A stretch of 64,000 bases of DNA from Cordia subcordata (GCA_028554755.1 JAPTOF010000007.1:3008001-3072000), one strand, 5' to 3'. Counted from the stretch's first letter, positions 36,001 to 47,349 are shown. Program-made: numbers and translations. The notes: generated by a model from the letters alone, not told the origin.

Positions 36001-38792
36001 TGGTTTCATGAAATCCCCTGCCATGGCTGTGAAAACTGCATCAGCCTGTCCTCCCCATCTGCAAATGCAATGTGATAGTCTTTAAATGACAGAAACAAGA
36101 TGATTTGAAAGAGCCTAAATGTCTTTTTGTTGATGATAGTGTCCATATTGAGACTATTAATGATATCGATCCTGACCTTGATACGGAGCTGCTAGAACTA
36201 CTAACTAGGATGAATGCATCTAAAATTCGAAACCGCAATCACTCACCTAACATTATCTGGAATAATCTTCAATTTCCGTCTTATAACACCATTCATGAAG
36301 CTACCAAGATCAAAATCATCCCCTGGAGAAAAAGATCTCAATGAACTAAGGTATCTCGAGTAGCGCTTTACTGACGTTCCTTGGTATAGCTCAGCTGCCG
36401 TCGCTGATACAGGGTCCATTCCCGCGTCCAAAAGAAAATTGTAGAAGTCCTGCCAATTCCATTGACAACGCCTGTTATACATAGGGTCTGTGTTGCGCAT
36501 CATGTGTCGGACACGATACATGGCAGACACGGTCATACACATGTCTGACATGTTAAATTTTTTTTTTTGTTTCCTCGGACACACTGGGAACACGTGTGGG
36601 TGGTTTTTTTTAAATTTTTTAGAATTGTTTGGGGACTTCGATGCAATTTACAGAACTTTTGGCTTAGAAATATCAAATGCCAAACAACCAAGCTAAAAAC
36701 TTGACAAGAGAACTTAAATGCTTAGGCGCATCATGATAAACAATGTTTATCCACTATATATAAGCTACATTTAATATAGTTTATTTGGCGTATCCCTGAT
36801 GTATTCTATTTTTTTTTTTAAATAGAAGTATCGCAACGGCGTTTTCGCGTATTATTTCCGTGCTTTATAAAGAAAAGGCCAGACTTACTTTACAGTCTAC
36901 TGTACTTAGTTTTAAATTCCAAGTCACATGATAATAACTTTACTCGCCAAACTCCCTTTCTGAAGTATGTGTATTCAATTACCACCTCATCTAAAAAGAT
37001 AAACTTGTAGAGAGGATATTGATTTATTTATTTATTGTGTTAACATATCCCCTCACGTGCAAACCTGAGACTGTTTGGTTTTTAGGCTCTGATACTATAT
37101 TGAGTTATCACCTCATCTAAAAGTTTAAACTTGTAGAGAGGATGTTGGTTTATTTATTTATTTGTTGTGTTAACAATGTATAAGAACAAAAAGAAATAGG
37201 AATTTACTAAGGCTGGGAAAGAAGATGTACCACTCCATTGCTGTTGTCGCTAATCACACCCTCAAGCTCACTCCATGAATCAGTTGCCTCTAAAAACTGG
37301 CCGGCATCAATTTGTTGCTTAATCTTTTCAGCTAAACTGCTATCAGAAGTATTTGTTAGCTAATGGAATTCAATCCTTTGTGCATATTGCAGGCACATAA
37401 ATAAACAGTAAAGTGGCTGGAGAAGTGAAAATTCTTGACCTGTTTGATTTCTGCAGACCATTTTTGTCAAGCCTTGATACATCTTTTAGAAGAGGACCCC
37501 ATGAAAGCTGCAGATAACATGAAAGGATCATACCATATTAAAGTTCTGTAGAATGCGGTTACGATAGGATAAATTATCTAAACAGTTTATCACCATTGAA
37601 TCTCTCCGTCACTTATGACAGGAACCAAATCCAAAACAATCTCTTTTTTTTGTAAATATACATGGTAAAAAGAGCCGGTTCAAGGTGCAGACCACAAAAT
37701 CCTCTGGTGAAATCCAACTGTCTCCCAATGCAATTCCTACAAAGAAAGGAATATGAACTTTTAGGACGAGCATAAACTTTACAGTAATTTAAAAATGGCT
37801 AAAAGCAATGGTTACCTCCAAGTTTAAGCTTCAATTTTCCATCTTCAATGGCCTTGAGAGCTGATAATCCAAGTGTAACAGCAAATTTTCCTCCATAAGA
37901 CTCTGCCACTACATATAGAGGACTCTTCTGCAGGGTCTCATTTCTGTTGAAAATCTCTATCAAGAGTGTGGTTAAATCAGCTGCAGCCTCATCATCAGTT
38001 TTCACCAATAGTTTTGTGTCTTCTACAAAACTGTATCCAGTCCCAACTGGATTATCCTATGAAATAGACAACAAAAGCAGCATTCTATCTCAAATCTGAT
38101 TTACTATTTCTCATTCTTAGAGATTTCTCATTTTTGTCCTATGTCGTGACCATATAAACGAGAAGAAAGCGTGACATAAAACATTACTCTTCCGAGACTT
38201 ACAACAAAAAGGAGATCGGCTTTTGTCAGCCATGTTGAGTTCCTAGGCTTCAAATTAGTGTCCAATGGCCCAACTTCTTCAAAGTTGCCAGTTCCAACAC
38301 CAGAAGCCCCCTATTGGCATTTAAAAAAAAAAAAAAAAAAAGAAAAGAAAAAAAGAAGCAGCCCATGAATTGAAATTATTAAAGTACATGGGAAAAAAAA
38401 AAAGCTTAAGCAACTATAAGTGCTTACTGGTCCACCCTGCAACCAAAGAATTATTGGCCAAGGCTTGTTTGGATCTTGAGTCCTGTATGGGCTCCTATAG
38501 TACCACCAGAACATGTGAGCTTCTGTTTTCACCACATGGAGAAAAAAAGAAGAAAAAGCACAAGAATTTATATATATCTATACACATGATGCATAGAATT
38601 ATGCATTTTTGATCTTCAAGTATGAATGAAAATGGAGAAGAGAAATTTTAGCTTACTTGGTCTGACTTCAACATATCCCCAGGCTTCTGATCCATCTTCA
38701 GCCCTTGCAGCTTTGGCTGTTCCTCCATGAAGCAGTGGAACAAAGAACAAGAAAGCAGCAACAAGTATAGCAACAACATGGGACTTTCCCAT
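33076..38792 (-). CDS. SCPL51: Serine carboxypeptidase-like 51 (family S10)
   Basis: This is a secretory-pathway serine carboxypeptidase of family S10, close to plant SCPL51 and animal retinoid-inducible carboxypeptidase. Thirteen exons: 38792-38657, 38522-38428, 38310-38203, 38056-37816, 37736-37693, 37507-37440, 37339-37231, 36449-36247, 36058-35989, 35346-35296, 35001-34949, 34802-34670, 33156-33076. They give 463 residues, the length of the Arabidopsis homologue. A signal peptide covers about residues 1-28. The oxyanion segment LWLQGGP ends at residue 77. Nucleophile Ser166 is in AESYGG, Asp377 in NGQLD and His436 in GAGHF. All introns fit GT-AG. Intron 7 carries a SMART-like element. Intron 12 (33157-34669) carries two MITEs. 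The substrate is not known from sequence. Confidence 0.95.
33511..33747. mobile_element. MITE of the GGGCC-TTTGGATT family, in SCPL51 intron 12
   Basis: The left terminus GGGTCCATTTGG and the right terminus (reverse complement GGGTTAGTTTAGATTG) enclose an A/T-run body. It is more diverged than the other copies. Confidence 0.5.
34243..34584. mobile_element. MITE with GAGTAAAATGCATTTTA termini, in SCPL51 intron 12
   Basis: The left end GAGTAAAATGCATTTTATAT and the right end (reverse complement GAGTAAAATGCATTTTATC) are near-identical inverted repeats about 342 bp apart. The body repeats words such as GAAAATTATAGGGTCAATTTG. A word TTTTTCC lies near both outer edges and may be a target duplication. 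No coding capacity. A related element is at 54682-55034. Confidence 0.55.
36480..36600. repeat. GTGTC/GACAC-rich repeat segment in SCPL51 intron 7
   Basis: Words GTGTCGGACACG, GCAGACACGG, ACATGTCTGACATG and GACACACTGGGAACACGTGTG follow each other in both orientations. The pattern resembles a low-complexity plant repeat with no function that I can name. Confidence 0.4.
36975..37176 (-). mobile_element. SMART-like miniature LTR retrotransposon in SCPL51 intron 7
   Basis: Two direct repeats of 71 and 75 bp (36975-37045 and 37101-37175) enclose about 55 bp. On the minus strand the LTR begins TGTTAACACAA and the 5' copy ends GATAACTCA. The next bases, ATATAGTATCAGAGCC, hold an initiator-Met primer-binding site (12 of 13 match). 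A polypurine tract, GTGAGGGGATA, precedes the second LTR. TGTAT (plus strand) flanks both sides (36970-36974 and 37177-37181) as a 5-bp target duplication. The whole unit is about 202 bp, within the size given for plant SMART elements. It lies in the sense orientation of SCPL51. Confidence 0.75.
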
Positions 38793-39079
38793 TGTGAAAA
38801 GTGAAAAAGTTTGCTAAGTTCCCAAACTAAAAAGAATGGAACAAGCTACCAACAAATGACACTATATACATATATGTGTGTGTGTTATAGAGAGCACGTC
38901 AAATACGTTAAGACTCTTGTGATTTATTTAAAGTGCATCAAATTCTGTAAATTAAAATTCCTTTATAATTTAGTCTACTTTCCGAGACGAAACACTTTAC
39001 TCCTTTGGGAAGGAATATTATGCTTTAGGAATTAGATTGTAAGGATGTTTGACACACTTTAAGCGAATCACAAGATTCA

Positions 39080-39288
39080 GTGTCTATTTGGATTGGTTTC
39101 TTTCAAACGTAAAGCACTTTACTTCTTTTTTTGAAAAAAAAAAATGTACATCTTTTTGTAATAAATGTTTAGATTAAATTTTAAAAAATAGTTTTTTTAA
39201 GAAGTTAGAATTTTTAATTTCTAAAAAAGACATTTTTCTAAAATTTTAAGGAAACACGCTTATTAAAAAAGCAAATCTAAATGAGCCC
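39080..39288. mobile_element. MITE of the GGGCC-TTTGGATT family
   Basis: The left terminus GTGTCTATTTGGATTGG and the right terminus (reverse complement GGGCTCATTTAGATTTGC) enclose an A/T-run body. TCA and TTA lie outside the ends, a decayed 3-bp target duplication. Confidence 0.55.
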
Positions 39289-40366
39289 TTAATGAATTTT
39301 AGATGATATACTAAGATGATGAATAGATTCGAGTCCTTCTGTAAGCCAAATAACAGAAATAACAAACAAGGAGCGGCGACTATAGAAAGAAAGGCAAAGG
39401 ACATTAACTTTACAGATATTTTTCCTTTGATATTCCAATTAATTTACTTCTTGACAGATCTGTTTATTGCTGTACTTTTAGTAACTTATACGTATGGGTT
39501 GTAAAAAGCAATGACCATAATTGGTCAATGTCTCAGTGACATAAGGTATTTTTTTGTAAGTGTCCTCTCTCTTTTGTAACATGTTTTAGGTGCTAAAAGT
39601 TGACCGTCAACTTGATAATGTACTTCAACAGTGGGGTCGTTTGCCATCGGATTCTGGTTTGGAGAGAATATAATATTACTGAGTATAGTATTACGAAAGA
39701 AATTTAATTAATAATAGTATCTATTCTAACATCAATTTAAAAATTAGATAATGCAACAAATTCTTTTTTTCTTACCAAAGTCATGTCAAGGTAAGATAGA
39801 GTAGCTAGTTTTATAAATTTAGGAAATAATAATCACTATTTCCAATGTACTAATTGAAATAAAACAGTTGCTTTATTATTTAAACTAATTATATAATTGA
39901 TTTAGAATACGCATTTTACTCCTTATAATTTGTCAAAATTAATAGTTTAAAACTTGTTAATTCTTTTATTTTATAAAAAAACGTTGTTGATACCCCTATA
40001 GTATATAGCAAATTTGAAAATATAATAAATTTTATGCGAATTTGATAAGAAACAGAAAAGTAAAATGCATTTTAACCTACTCTTTCCTATACAAATATCT
40101 GGTATCTTCCACTAATATTGAACAGTAAGATGTTATCTTCACTACCCCAAATAAAAACCACCATAGATTTTTTTTTTTACCATCCATAGAATATGTGGAA
40201 GTGGCAAGGAGTTTTTAAGGCAACTTGTATTGAGTAACGAGTAATGAAAGACGTGTAGAGACTGGAGACAAATTGTCAGGGAAAAGGCTATGAAAGATTG
40301 CGTGCAGAATTCCGTTCCTGCCTGCTGTGAAGAAAGGACATAGCGGAATATACATAAATATATATA

Positions 40367-40403
40367 CATACACACACACATATAAATATATGTGTGTGTG
40401 TGT
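40367..40403. repeat. CA/TG hairpin repeat
   Basis: A CACACACACA arm and a TGTGTGTGTG arm are separated by TATAAATATA, so the segment can fold into a hairpin. Confidence 0.7.
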
Positions 40404-42567
40404 CTTCTTGATCTAACAATACCAAGATAAGCCAGTCTTTCTACACCACTTGTTTGTCCTGACTCGGATTGGAAGAGGTAGGTGGATACTTTGGAAAGTG
40501 ATAAACAGTAACGGGTTAAAAAGAACCTTTCTCGTATTTTTATTATTACGTGTCTTTCTTGTACAATTTTTTAATAGATTTTGAACCAAATTTGTCAAAT
40601 TTACTAATATTGTTCAATTATTAATAGGTCATGAACTAAAAAAACATATTATGATAGTTTAGAAGCTAAATTGTTTCATATGCTATAGTTCAAAAACCAC
40701 AAGCTGAATTAACGCGGTCGCTAAATTATCACTAAAGATCTTATGTTTGAACTTATGTCTTTTGTATTACAAAAATTGTTTGACTCTTGGTTTCTAGAGA
40801 ATGCAGTATATGTTGCTGATCTTGAAATTTATAACAGTAGGTGCGTTCTTCATTACGAAAGAAAATAAAAATGGATACAGGTGGAAAAACCACCTTAATT
40901 GTGCATTTTATGAACGAAATGTATAATGTTGTCTAGATGCGTGAGATAACAAATGTGGGGTATGGGTATTACATTGGCAACAACGGATATATAGTAAGTT
41001 TTTCCTTTTGAAATTTAGAAGTATATTTAGTTATTTAATGAATGCTGACAATAAAAAAAATTAACTCCCTCAAGAGCTGGATGTTCGGAATATTGATTTG
41101 TTAGAGTTAAAGGTCTTACGGGGGAATCTATATTAGCCCTTAATTGATGTATGAATGCGTTAAGATGCGTCACCATAGAAAAACATTTACACTCTTGAGT
41201 AGATCGAATATAATCTTTGCCTAACTAAAAGTGAGTCTCTTTTTCTTATCTCTCTTTTTAAAGAAAGATAACTAAGCCGAATCCATTAGTATGATATTAT
41301 CAAGATAGAGGCCTTCACTAGAGTACATTGAAGACAGCCTGGAATGGAGCTATCTTCCATGTGTTTTGTGACCCTTTGTCCATGATTAATGTAAACTATC
41401 GATTAAACCAACACATGTTAGAAGCCAAATGCTCCACTCATATTTGAATTCTTGCCCATTAAATATTTTCTTATATTGATATAAAAGAGACTTCAATCGT
41501 TTATACACATATGGTATCACATCAATTGTTCGTTAATTCTTTGCTCATTACAACAATAGATTTGTCAAAACTTTAATAGAGTAAAAGCATGACAAACAAG
41601 AAAACAGCCTGTTTAAGGTGGTCCAATCAAGAATTGGGGCCGGCGATTATTGTTCGACGGTGAGCAAAATGATGACTGAAATTACAAATAGACCCAAAAA
41701 AAAGGAAAAAAAAAAAAAAGCTCAAAAGACGGATCAGCCAACCCAATTTTGGCAACTTATAAAAGAAAAAAGAGTAAAAATTTCAGCATCATAATGTTTC
41801 TTCCAAAAGCAAAAGTCCATGCGTGACACAAAAAACCATCCACAAAGAAATGCTTCATGAGCACGATGGTTACTAATTGATTCATATTTAATAGTTAATA
41901 GGTTCAGTTATGCCAATTGGTACATTAATTTTGAATTGCATCTATCACTCGATTATTATCTCATAAAATATTTATTATATCTGATCTTCTCGGAGAAAGG
42001 AAGATTGAAATACCTGTTCAAATGATTATAATAATTATAATATAACACGACTTTGCCGCAATTCCCCTATTGCTCACGTGGTACAGAATGGAAGAGTTTA
42101 AGGAGAAAAAAGGAAAAGAAGAAAGAAAAACCCAGTGAAATTTTTCTTTTTTTTTTTATTTTTTTTGGATAGGCTACGCCAATTTAAATGAGAATTCTTT
42201 TGAGACGATGAGAACCCTTAAAGCATCATTATCCAACCCAACCAAACTTCAAGCCAAAAACATAGGACCAATGCATCAAAAGTTGAATGTGTTATGATCA
42301 TGACAATTGATGGGCGTAAAATATACGCTCCCAAGTAGATGCCACGTAAATGAACTTGGGGAGGCCATATGACATGAGCCCAATTTATCCAGGAAATACA
42401 AGATTCAAATCAGACGCCTCAGAAGTTCAATTGCATTAAATACCTAATTGGGCAAAGTTACATTCACGGCTCACATCATGAGTAAGAGCGTGGTCATTAC
42501 ACTGCAACCACTTATACAATTACTCACCTATACATACTATTTCATTTTACATGAAAAAGGTAATTAA

Positions 42568-42782
42568 AGGCCTATTTGGATTAGTTTTCTTAAAGAAAAA
42601 TACGTTTTTTTTTTTAGAAAAAGTTATATTAAATTTGCAATAATTATTTGATTTGATTTTCAAAAAAGCTGAACCTCTGAAAAAAGTTTAAATATAACTT
42701 TTTTTAAAAGCCAAAATTTTTAACTTATAAAAAAAATTATTTTTCAAAAGCTATTTTTAAAAAAGCCAATCCAAACGGGCCC
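42568..42782. mobile_element. MITE of the GGGCC-TTTGGATT family with TAA target duplication
   Basis: Termini AGGCCTATTTGGATT and (reverse complement) GGGCCCGTTTGGATT align without gaps. TAA flanks both sides (42565-42567 and 42783-42785), as for PIF/Harbinger (Tourist-like) elements. The body of A/T runs shares the word AAATATAACTTTTTTTA with the other copies. This is the best-preserved copy. Confidence 0.75.
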
Positions 42783-43181
42783 TAAAACATGTTCTCCTGA
42801 GTCCAATTTTCCCCCTAGTCATTCTTTGACTTGGGTATCGCGGCCCATTAGAGGATATGGAGCCCAACCTTTTCTTCTTTGTGCAGGTCTGCGGTGCATA
42901 CGAGGAGGTCCAGATCGAGCCCTTAACCAAATCAACAAAACAATTGCTGAACAATATATAAATATGTATATGTGGGTTGTGGTCACTTGTTAAACATTCC
43001 GTACAATAGCCCTGCGCTTTCTTTCATTTATTTGGTTTGGGACAAAACAAAAGTTAGGTTGAAAACACATCTATTTGGAAAAAAAAAATTAAAAAATCTC
43101 ACTTGCAGTTGTAGACAAAGCATTGGTTGCTTGCCGAGGAAAAGATGAGTAGAAACTTCGATTGGGATATTATATCTTTAA

Positions 43182-44775
43182 CTAGTTTTCGACCCGTGCG
43201 ATGCACGGTAATATACTAATTATTTTTTCTAGCAATATAAATATAATTAAGTTGAAGTTCAATTTCTCTTATTTGTAATTAAATATGAAGACTGAAGAAT
43301 AATGTTTGCCACTTGGTTTGTGCTAGAGGGAACTGCCTATTTATATATTTTGAAATGGTGAGTTTGTTGGAGAAGAATGCAATGTGAGGTATTTTGGTTG
43401 TACTACAAAAATAGGCCCGTGTCAGCATTTGGTACATTTGTGATTTCAAGGAAGCAATGTAATTGCTTTTATTGTTTTTTTTTTTTCGTATTGGTACAGT
43501 TAGTTTAAAAAAAAAAAAAAAAACTACCCGCTACTCTATTTCTTTTTTGTTTTCCTTTTCTCTTGCTAGCACTTAAATAACAGATTAATTGCATATCCTC
43601 TTTAGTCCTGCAATCACAATTTTATTTTTTTAATTATTCAATCAATTTCTGTTAGTCCCTTCCTTCAAATGTTCTCCTCCACTAAATTTATATCATTCTA
43701 TAGAATGTATGGCTCGAAGAATGTATACTTTTTATCGTGATATGTGTATAATAATAAAGTCTGACATTCTTACTCCAGAGCTCAAGCATCATATGGTTAG
43801 TGAAGGGTGGTGGTATTTTTTGATGCTAATCTTAACAAACTTGGCATTTGAATATATCTCTTCGTTTTTCTTTTGAACAATCTCAAGGAAGGCTTTATAG
43901 CATAATAAGCTATATAGTGACAATTGGTGTGACGTTTTACCATGGTTATGCCGTGAGAGATTACAGTTGGTATAAGCGCCTCGACACCTCACTTGTATTT
44001 TACCAACTGGGTTCCCACTATTTTTTATTTATTTCTATCCATCATTTCAGTGTTTTTACAAACATATCAAAATCACGTATTCGATTCTAGAGGCAACCTC
44101 ACATCACCCAGTGGAATAGCCAACTGCCGACTCTTAGCTCCAAACACATCTTCACATCTACCGAGTAGCTCCATAGAACCAGCAGTTATCCTTCAAATTC
44201 AGGGGTTGACGATGCATTATGACGATTATAAGAGGGTATGATGCACTTATAACAAACCATAAAGGAGTATGGTGCTATTTATTTTATTTAATTAGAAACA
44301 TAGAATAATTAATAATTAGTTAATTAATCAATAATTAAATAGTTAATTATTAATAATTTAATAATTAATTAATTAATCAAATAATCAAAAACTAAAATTA
44401 ATTAAATAATTAATTTAATTAATGAGACAGTGGTTGTGTGATTATAATGATAGTAGAGATTAATTTCTTTTATTATTTTTTATTTCTGACGACAAAAATA
44501 TTTACTTATAGTAATAAAATAAAATACAAATATGTTTATAGTATAATTGATTAAAATTTACATATTTTAAACTAAGGTCAAGGGTTTAAGTTTTTCTCTT
44601 ACAAATGTTTTTTTAAAACAAAAAAAGAAGGGTATTTTTGACCAAAATCAAGTTTAATAGCAAAAAATTAAACCCAATCACAAATTCGGGGCGTGTACCA
44701 CACGTTCGATTAAATCTAACAGAAAAAGTGATGAAAGGGATAGTGTGCTTTACTTTTGGAAAGCACGAAGACAAC
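43182..44775 (-). mobile_element. Candidate non-autonomous Helitron
   Basis: On the minus strand the sequence ends with the hairpin CCGTGCATCGCACGG, then GTCGAAAA and CTAG followed by T. This is the expected Helitron 3' end: hairpin, about ten bases, CTRR, inserted between A and T. Toward the other side, around 44775, the minus strand begins TCTTCGTGCTTTCC and continues with words often seen at plant Helitron starts. No Rep/helicase is encoded. The interior holds a poly-A run near 43508 and a TTAATTAA-rich block at 44280-44425. The 5' border is a guess. Confidence 0.5.
44280..44425. repeat. TTAATTAA-type low-complexity block
   Basis: About 145 bases made almost only of A and T, with many TAATTAAT and TTAATTAA words and very few G or C. 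It can fold in many ways and looks like simple-sequence expansion. Confidence 0.7.
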
Positions 44776-46345
44776 TAGCTAATTTTTAAATCATAAAAAA
44801 TAAAGACACACTTATAACAAACTACAAAAATTACGTGAAACTTACCGTTCTGGATATCCCACAAGCAATGGTGGGGTTGGCTAGCTTGTATCTTTATGCT
44901 TACATTTATTTAAGATTTTATTTTTCCGTCAGGTACAACTTGCCCAAGAATGATAATCTGCTTGGGAGCTATCACTGAACATTGCGTCGTCTCAAATAAT
45001 ACAAGATTTGCAAACTTATTTCGATTGACTTTTGTCAAAATTATTTTTCTGTACAAATTTTGAAAAAATACTTTCTTGAGAAGTTTAAGTTTTTATTTTA
45101 TGAAAAGAATCAAGGTTGAATTTCAATGTTCTTGAAAATCAGCAATTCAAATACTTATTATAAAATAGATATATTTTTTCAACAAAAAAGTACATTTTCC
45201 ATAAAAATCAATTTTGCATAGCGTACAAGTCTTGAAATTGCCTGTCCATATCAACTGTGATTATAATTCAAAGGAAGAATGGTATCCAATGCACTTCGTG
45301 TACATTCAGACAAACAACAGAGAGCGATGTGAAAAGACAGACTGACGCAAGTGAAGCCAAGGCCGCAGTCCCGGTGAGACTCGGGGGGGAAGTACCCAGA
45401 AGAAGAATTAAGAATTAAAAATAAAAAAGGCCAAAAGAAGAAAATTGTAATAAAATGTGAATAAAAAAGAATCGGATAGAGTAAACTAATAGTGAATTGC
45501 TATAATTAAAAGTTTTAAGTTTGAATTTGTGTCGTTCTTTCACAACTGTTGCACAACTCTTGATTAATTTAAAATACAATTTAAAATCTATACGTAATTG
45601 TAATCTTGTAATGGATGTTGGATTTTTAGTATTTCTTGGATGTGCTGCTACATCAGAAGATGTATTATTTCGGATTAATCCACGATGGTTATTTCTACGG
45701 CCATTGTTTTGTGTCTCTATTATACGCCCGTTGATAGATATTGTAATGGTGAAAGCGCATTTTCAAATGTGAGCGTATGAAACTGTTACATAGAAGAAAA
45801 TGTTGAACATCACGAAAGGAATTGAAAAGGAATAAATGTTATCAAATAGAAAGAGAAGGAGAAAAGTTGCCGTGACAAACTTGCTAACAAGATAGGGATA
45901 ACAATAAAAAAAAAAAAGAGAAAAAAAAAAACAAAGGAGAGAGGAATAACATCATAACATTTTATTTTTTGTTAATTCTTAGAAATAGTGACTTGAACTC
46001 GAATTTCATATTGAAGTTGAGTTAGGGGTGAAAAATCTGACAAAAAAATAGAGATAACATCTTAACATTTTATTTTTTTGTTAATTAATGACAAAGGATG
46101 CAACTGGTGGAACTTAACAACTAAAATCCAAGCCGTGTTCATCGTAATACAAGAGTACGTTCCCAATACTTCACTAGTCATGGCATGGGACAGACTCAAA
46201 ACTAGTTCATGAACGATATTTTCCTCTTGTTCTTAACACTAGAGTATTCTCAAGGGATAGAGATAACATCTTAACATTGTTTCATACACAATATAATTAT
46301 TTTTTAAATTTGCGGCTTCATATCTTGACTCATATAATTTTATTA

Positions 46346-46416
46346 GAATTACCACTTCATTTAAAAGTTTAAACTTGTACAAAAGATTTGGTTATTCTTA
46401 TTTATTATACTTAACA
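46346..46416 (-). mobile_element. Solo LTR of the SMART-like family
   Basis: On the minus strand it runs from TGTTAAGTATAATAAATAA through ACAAGTTTAAACTTTTA to GTGGTAATTC. It aligns along its length with the LTRs at 36975-37175. A partial second copy of the start (TGTTAAGTACAATAAATAAA) lies just beyond it, up to 46451. I see no primer-binding site. Confidence 0.5.
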
Positions 46417-46515
46417 TGCTGCATATTATATTTATTTATTGTACTTAACAAATTGTATAAGTAATTTTAGACCGTTCACTCAATAAATATTTCTGATTAT
46501 AGTGTCACCTAGTCA

Positions 46516-46729
46516 CACTATAAAAAATTAGCCAAAAGGCGACAATATTTTGTTATCAGTGGTAATTTTTGGACTGCCACTTACTAATTAGTGACGATTT
46601 TATAAATGCCGTCATCACAATCATCGTAGCTACCATCGCCAATTTCCCGTATGTAATTAGTGACGGTTTTAACAAATTGCAATGAGTGTTCTTAAACAGT
46701 TCACTAAATAAATATTTCTCGTTATAGTG
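46516..46729. mobile_element. CACTA-type MITE with TCA target duplication
   Basis: The left end CACTATAAAAAATTA and the right end (reverse complement CACTATAACGAGAAATAT) are CACTA termini. TCA flanks both ends (46513-46515 and 46730-46732), the 3-bp duplication of this superfamily. The interior has TTAGTGACGA and TTAGTGACGG words. The 42 bases ending at 46513 repeat the right end of the element with few changes, so a second copy or a duplicated end lies directly upstream. Confidence 0.7.
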
Positions 46730-46866
46730 TCACCAGATCATAGTTGCTAGATTTTTGTTCAATGTTTTATATGGACAAGAATGCTACTATACATGGAAGG
46801 CAAATGAGAATAAGTGGAGTTGACTGCATGAAGGCAAAAGGCAAAATACATCTCACAGAAAAGTAG

Positions 46867-47349
46867 ATGAAAAAGCATAAGATAGAGATCACAACCTTCT
46901 CGACCTTCTCTCTCTTTAATCATCATCTTCCCCTCTCAACCCCTTACAAATTAACCACCCCCCCCCCCAAACCCCCACCCTCACCCCCAATTCTTGAAAC
47001 GATATACAATAAAAGCTTCTGCAGCAACACGTCTAAAGACCATATTTTAGATGAAAGCAGGCCAAAAGCCGAGCAAAAGCTGCTGAAAGATAAAAGCCAT
47101 GATGAAGGCTATTGTGTAACACCAACGTCTCAGAACCACAAAATTCCGAGCACTACCCAAATAAGCTGCCCCGCGGCACCTAGGAAGCGACGAAGAATGT
47201 GTTCAAATAAGAGAAAGTTTTCTGACTCGCCGGAGTTCTATGAAACCACCGGACGTGAGGAAGTAGAGTTGTTCTTCCAATCATGTGCTGATCAGCTTTC
47301 TGGGGCTGTTCTTGGTGCCACTATCAAGAAGAGGCGGAAGAGTCAATAA
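46867..47349 (+). CDS. SIAMESE-related (SMR) cyclin-dependent kinase inhibitor
   Basis: A single-exon gene of 160 residues. Members of the SIM/SMR family bind cyclin-CDK complexes in the nucleus, stop mitotic entry and promote endoreduplication. The signature motifs are visible: YCVTPTSQNHKIP at 82-94, CPAAPRKRRR at 101-110, and the acidic-hydrophobic EEVELFF at 131-137 followed by a basic tail KKRRKSQ. The N-terminal half is low in conservation and has a proline-rich stretch (31-41) coded by a run of C bases. An in-frame TAG lies directly before the ATG, and no other Met occurs before residue 111, so the start is well set. The exact SMR number cannot be told from sequence alone. Confidence 0.85.
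   Translation: MKKHKIEITTFSTFSLFNHHLPLSTPYKLTTPPPKPPPSPPILETIYNKSFCSNTSKDHILDESRPKAEQKLLKDKSHDEGYCVTPTSQNHKIPSTTQISCPAAPRKRRRMCSNKRKFSDSPEFYETTGREEVELFFQSCADQLSGAVLGATIKKRRKSQ

Larger units (their letters stand above)
38793..43181. other. Intergenic region upstream of SCPL51
   Basis: The SCPL51 promoter should lie just above 38792; TATATAG on the minus strand (38863-38869) is a candidate TATA box. The rest holds MITEs at 39080-39288 and 42568-42782, a hairpin of CA/TG repeats at 40367-40403 and words of the TAAAATGCATTTTA repeat at 39910-40070. No supported gene. Confidence 0.5.
44776..46866. other. Intergenic region upstream of the SMR gene
   Basis: This stretch holds A-rich runs near 45905-45930, a solo LTR of the SMART-like family at about 46346-46416 and a CACTA-type MITE at 46516-46729 that lies only about 140 bases upstream of the SMR start codon. 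TTTATATGG near 46767 could serve as a TATA box. The open frame at 45521-45772 shows nothing I recognise. Confidence 0.5.

Noticed and set aside
36245..36345. Plus-strand open frame with a PDLDTELLELLTRMNASK segment
   Set aside because: It is largely antisense to intron 8 and exon 8 of SCPL51 and has no support of its own.
43848..44241. Overlapping open frames on the plus strand inside the candidate Helitron
   Set aside because: I recognise no protein family and see no splice structure. They may be captured or random sequence.
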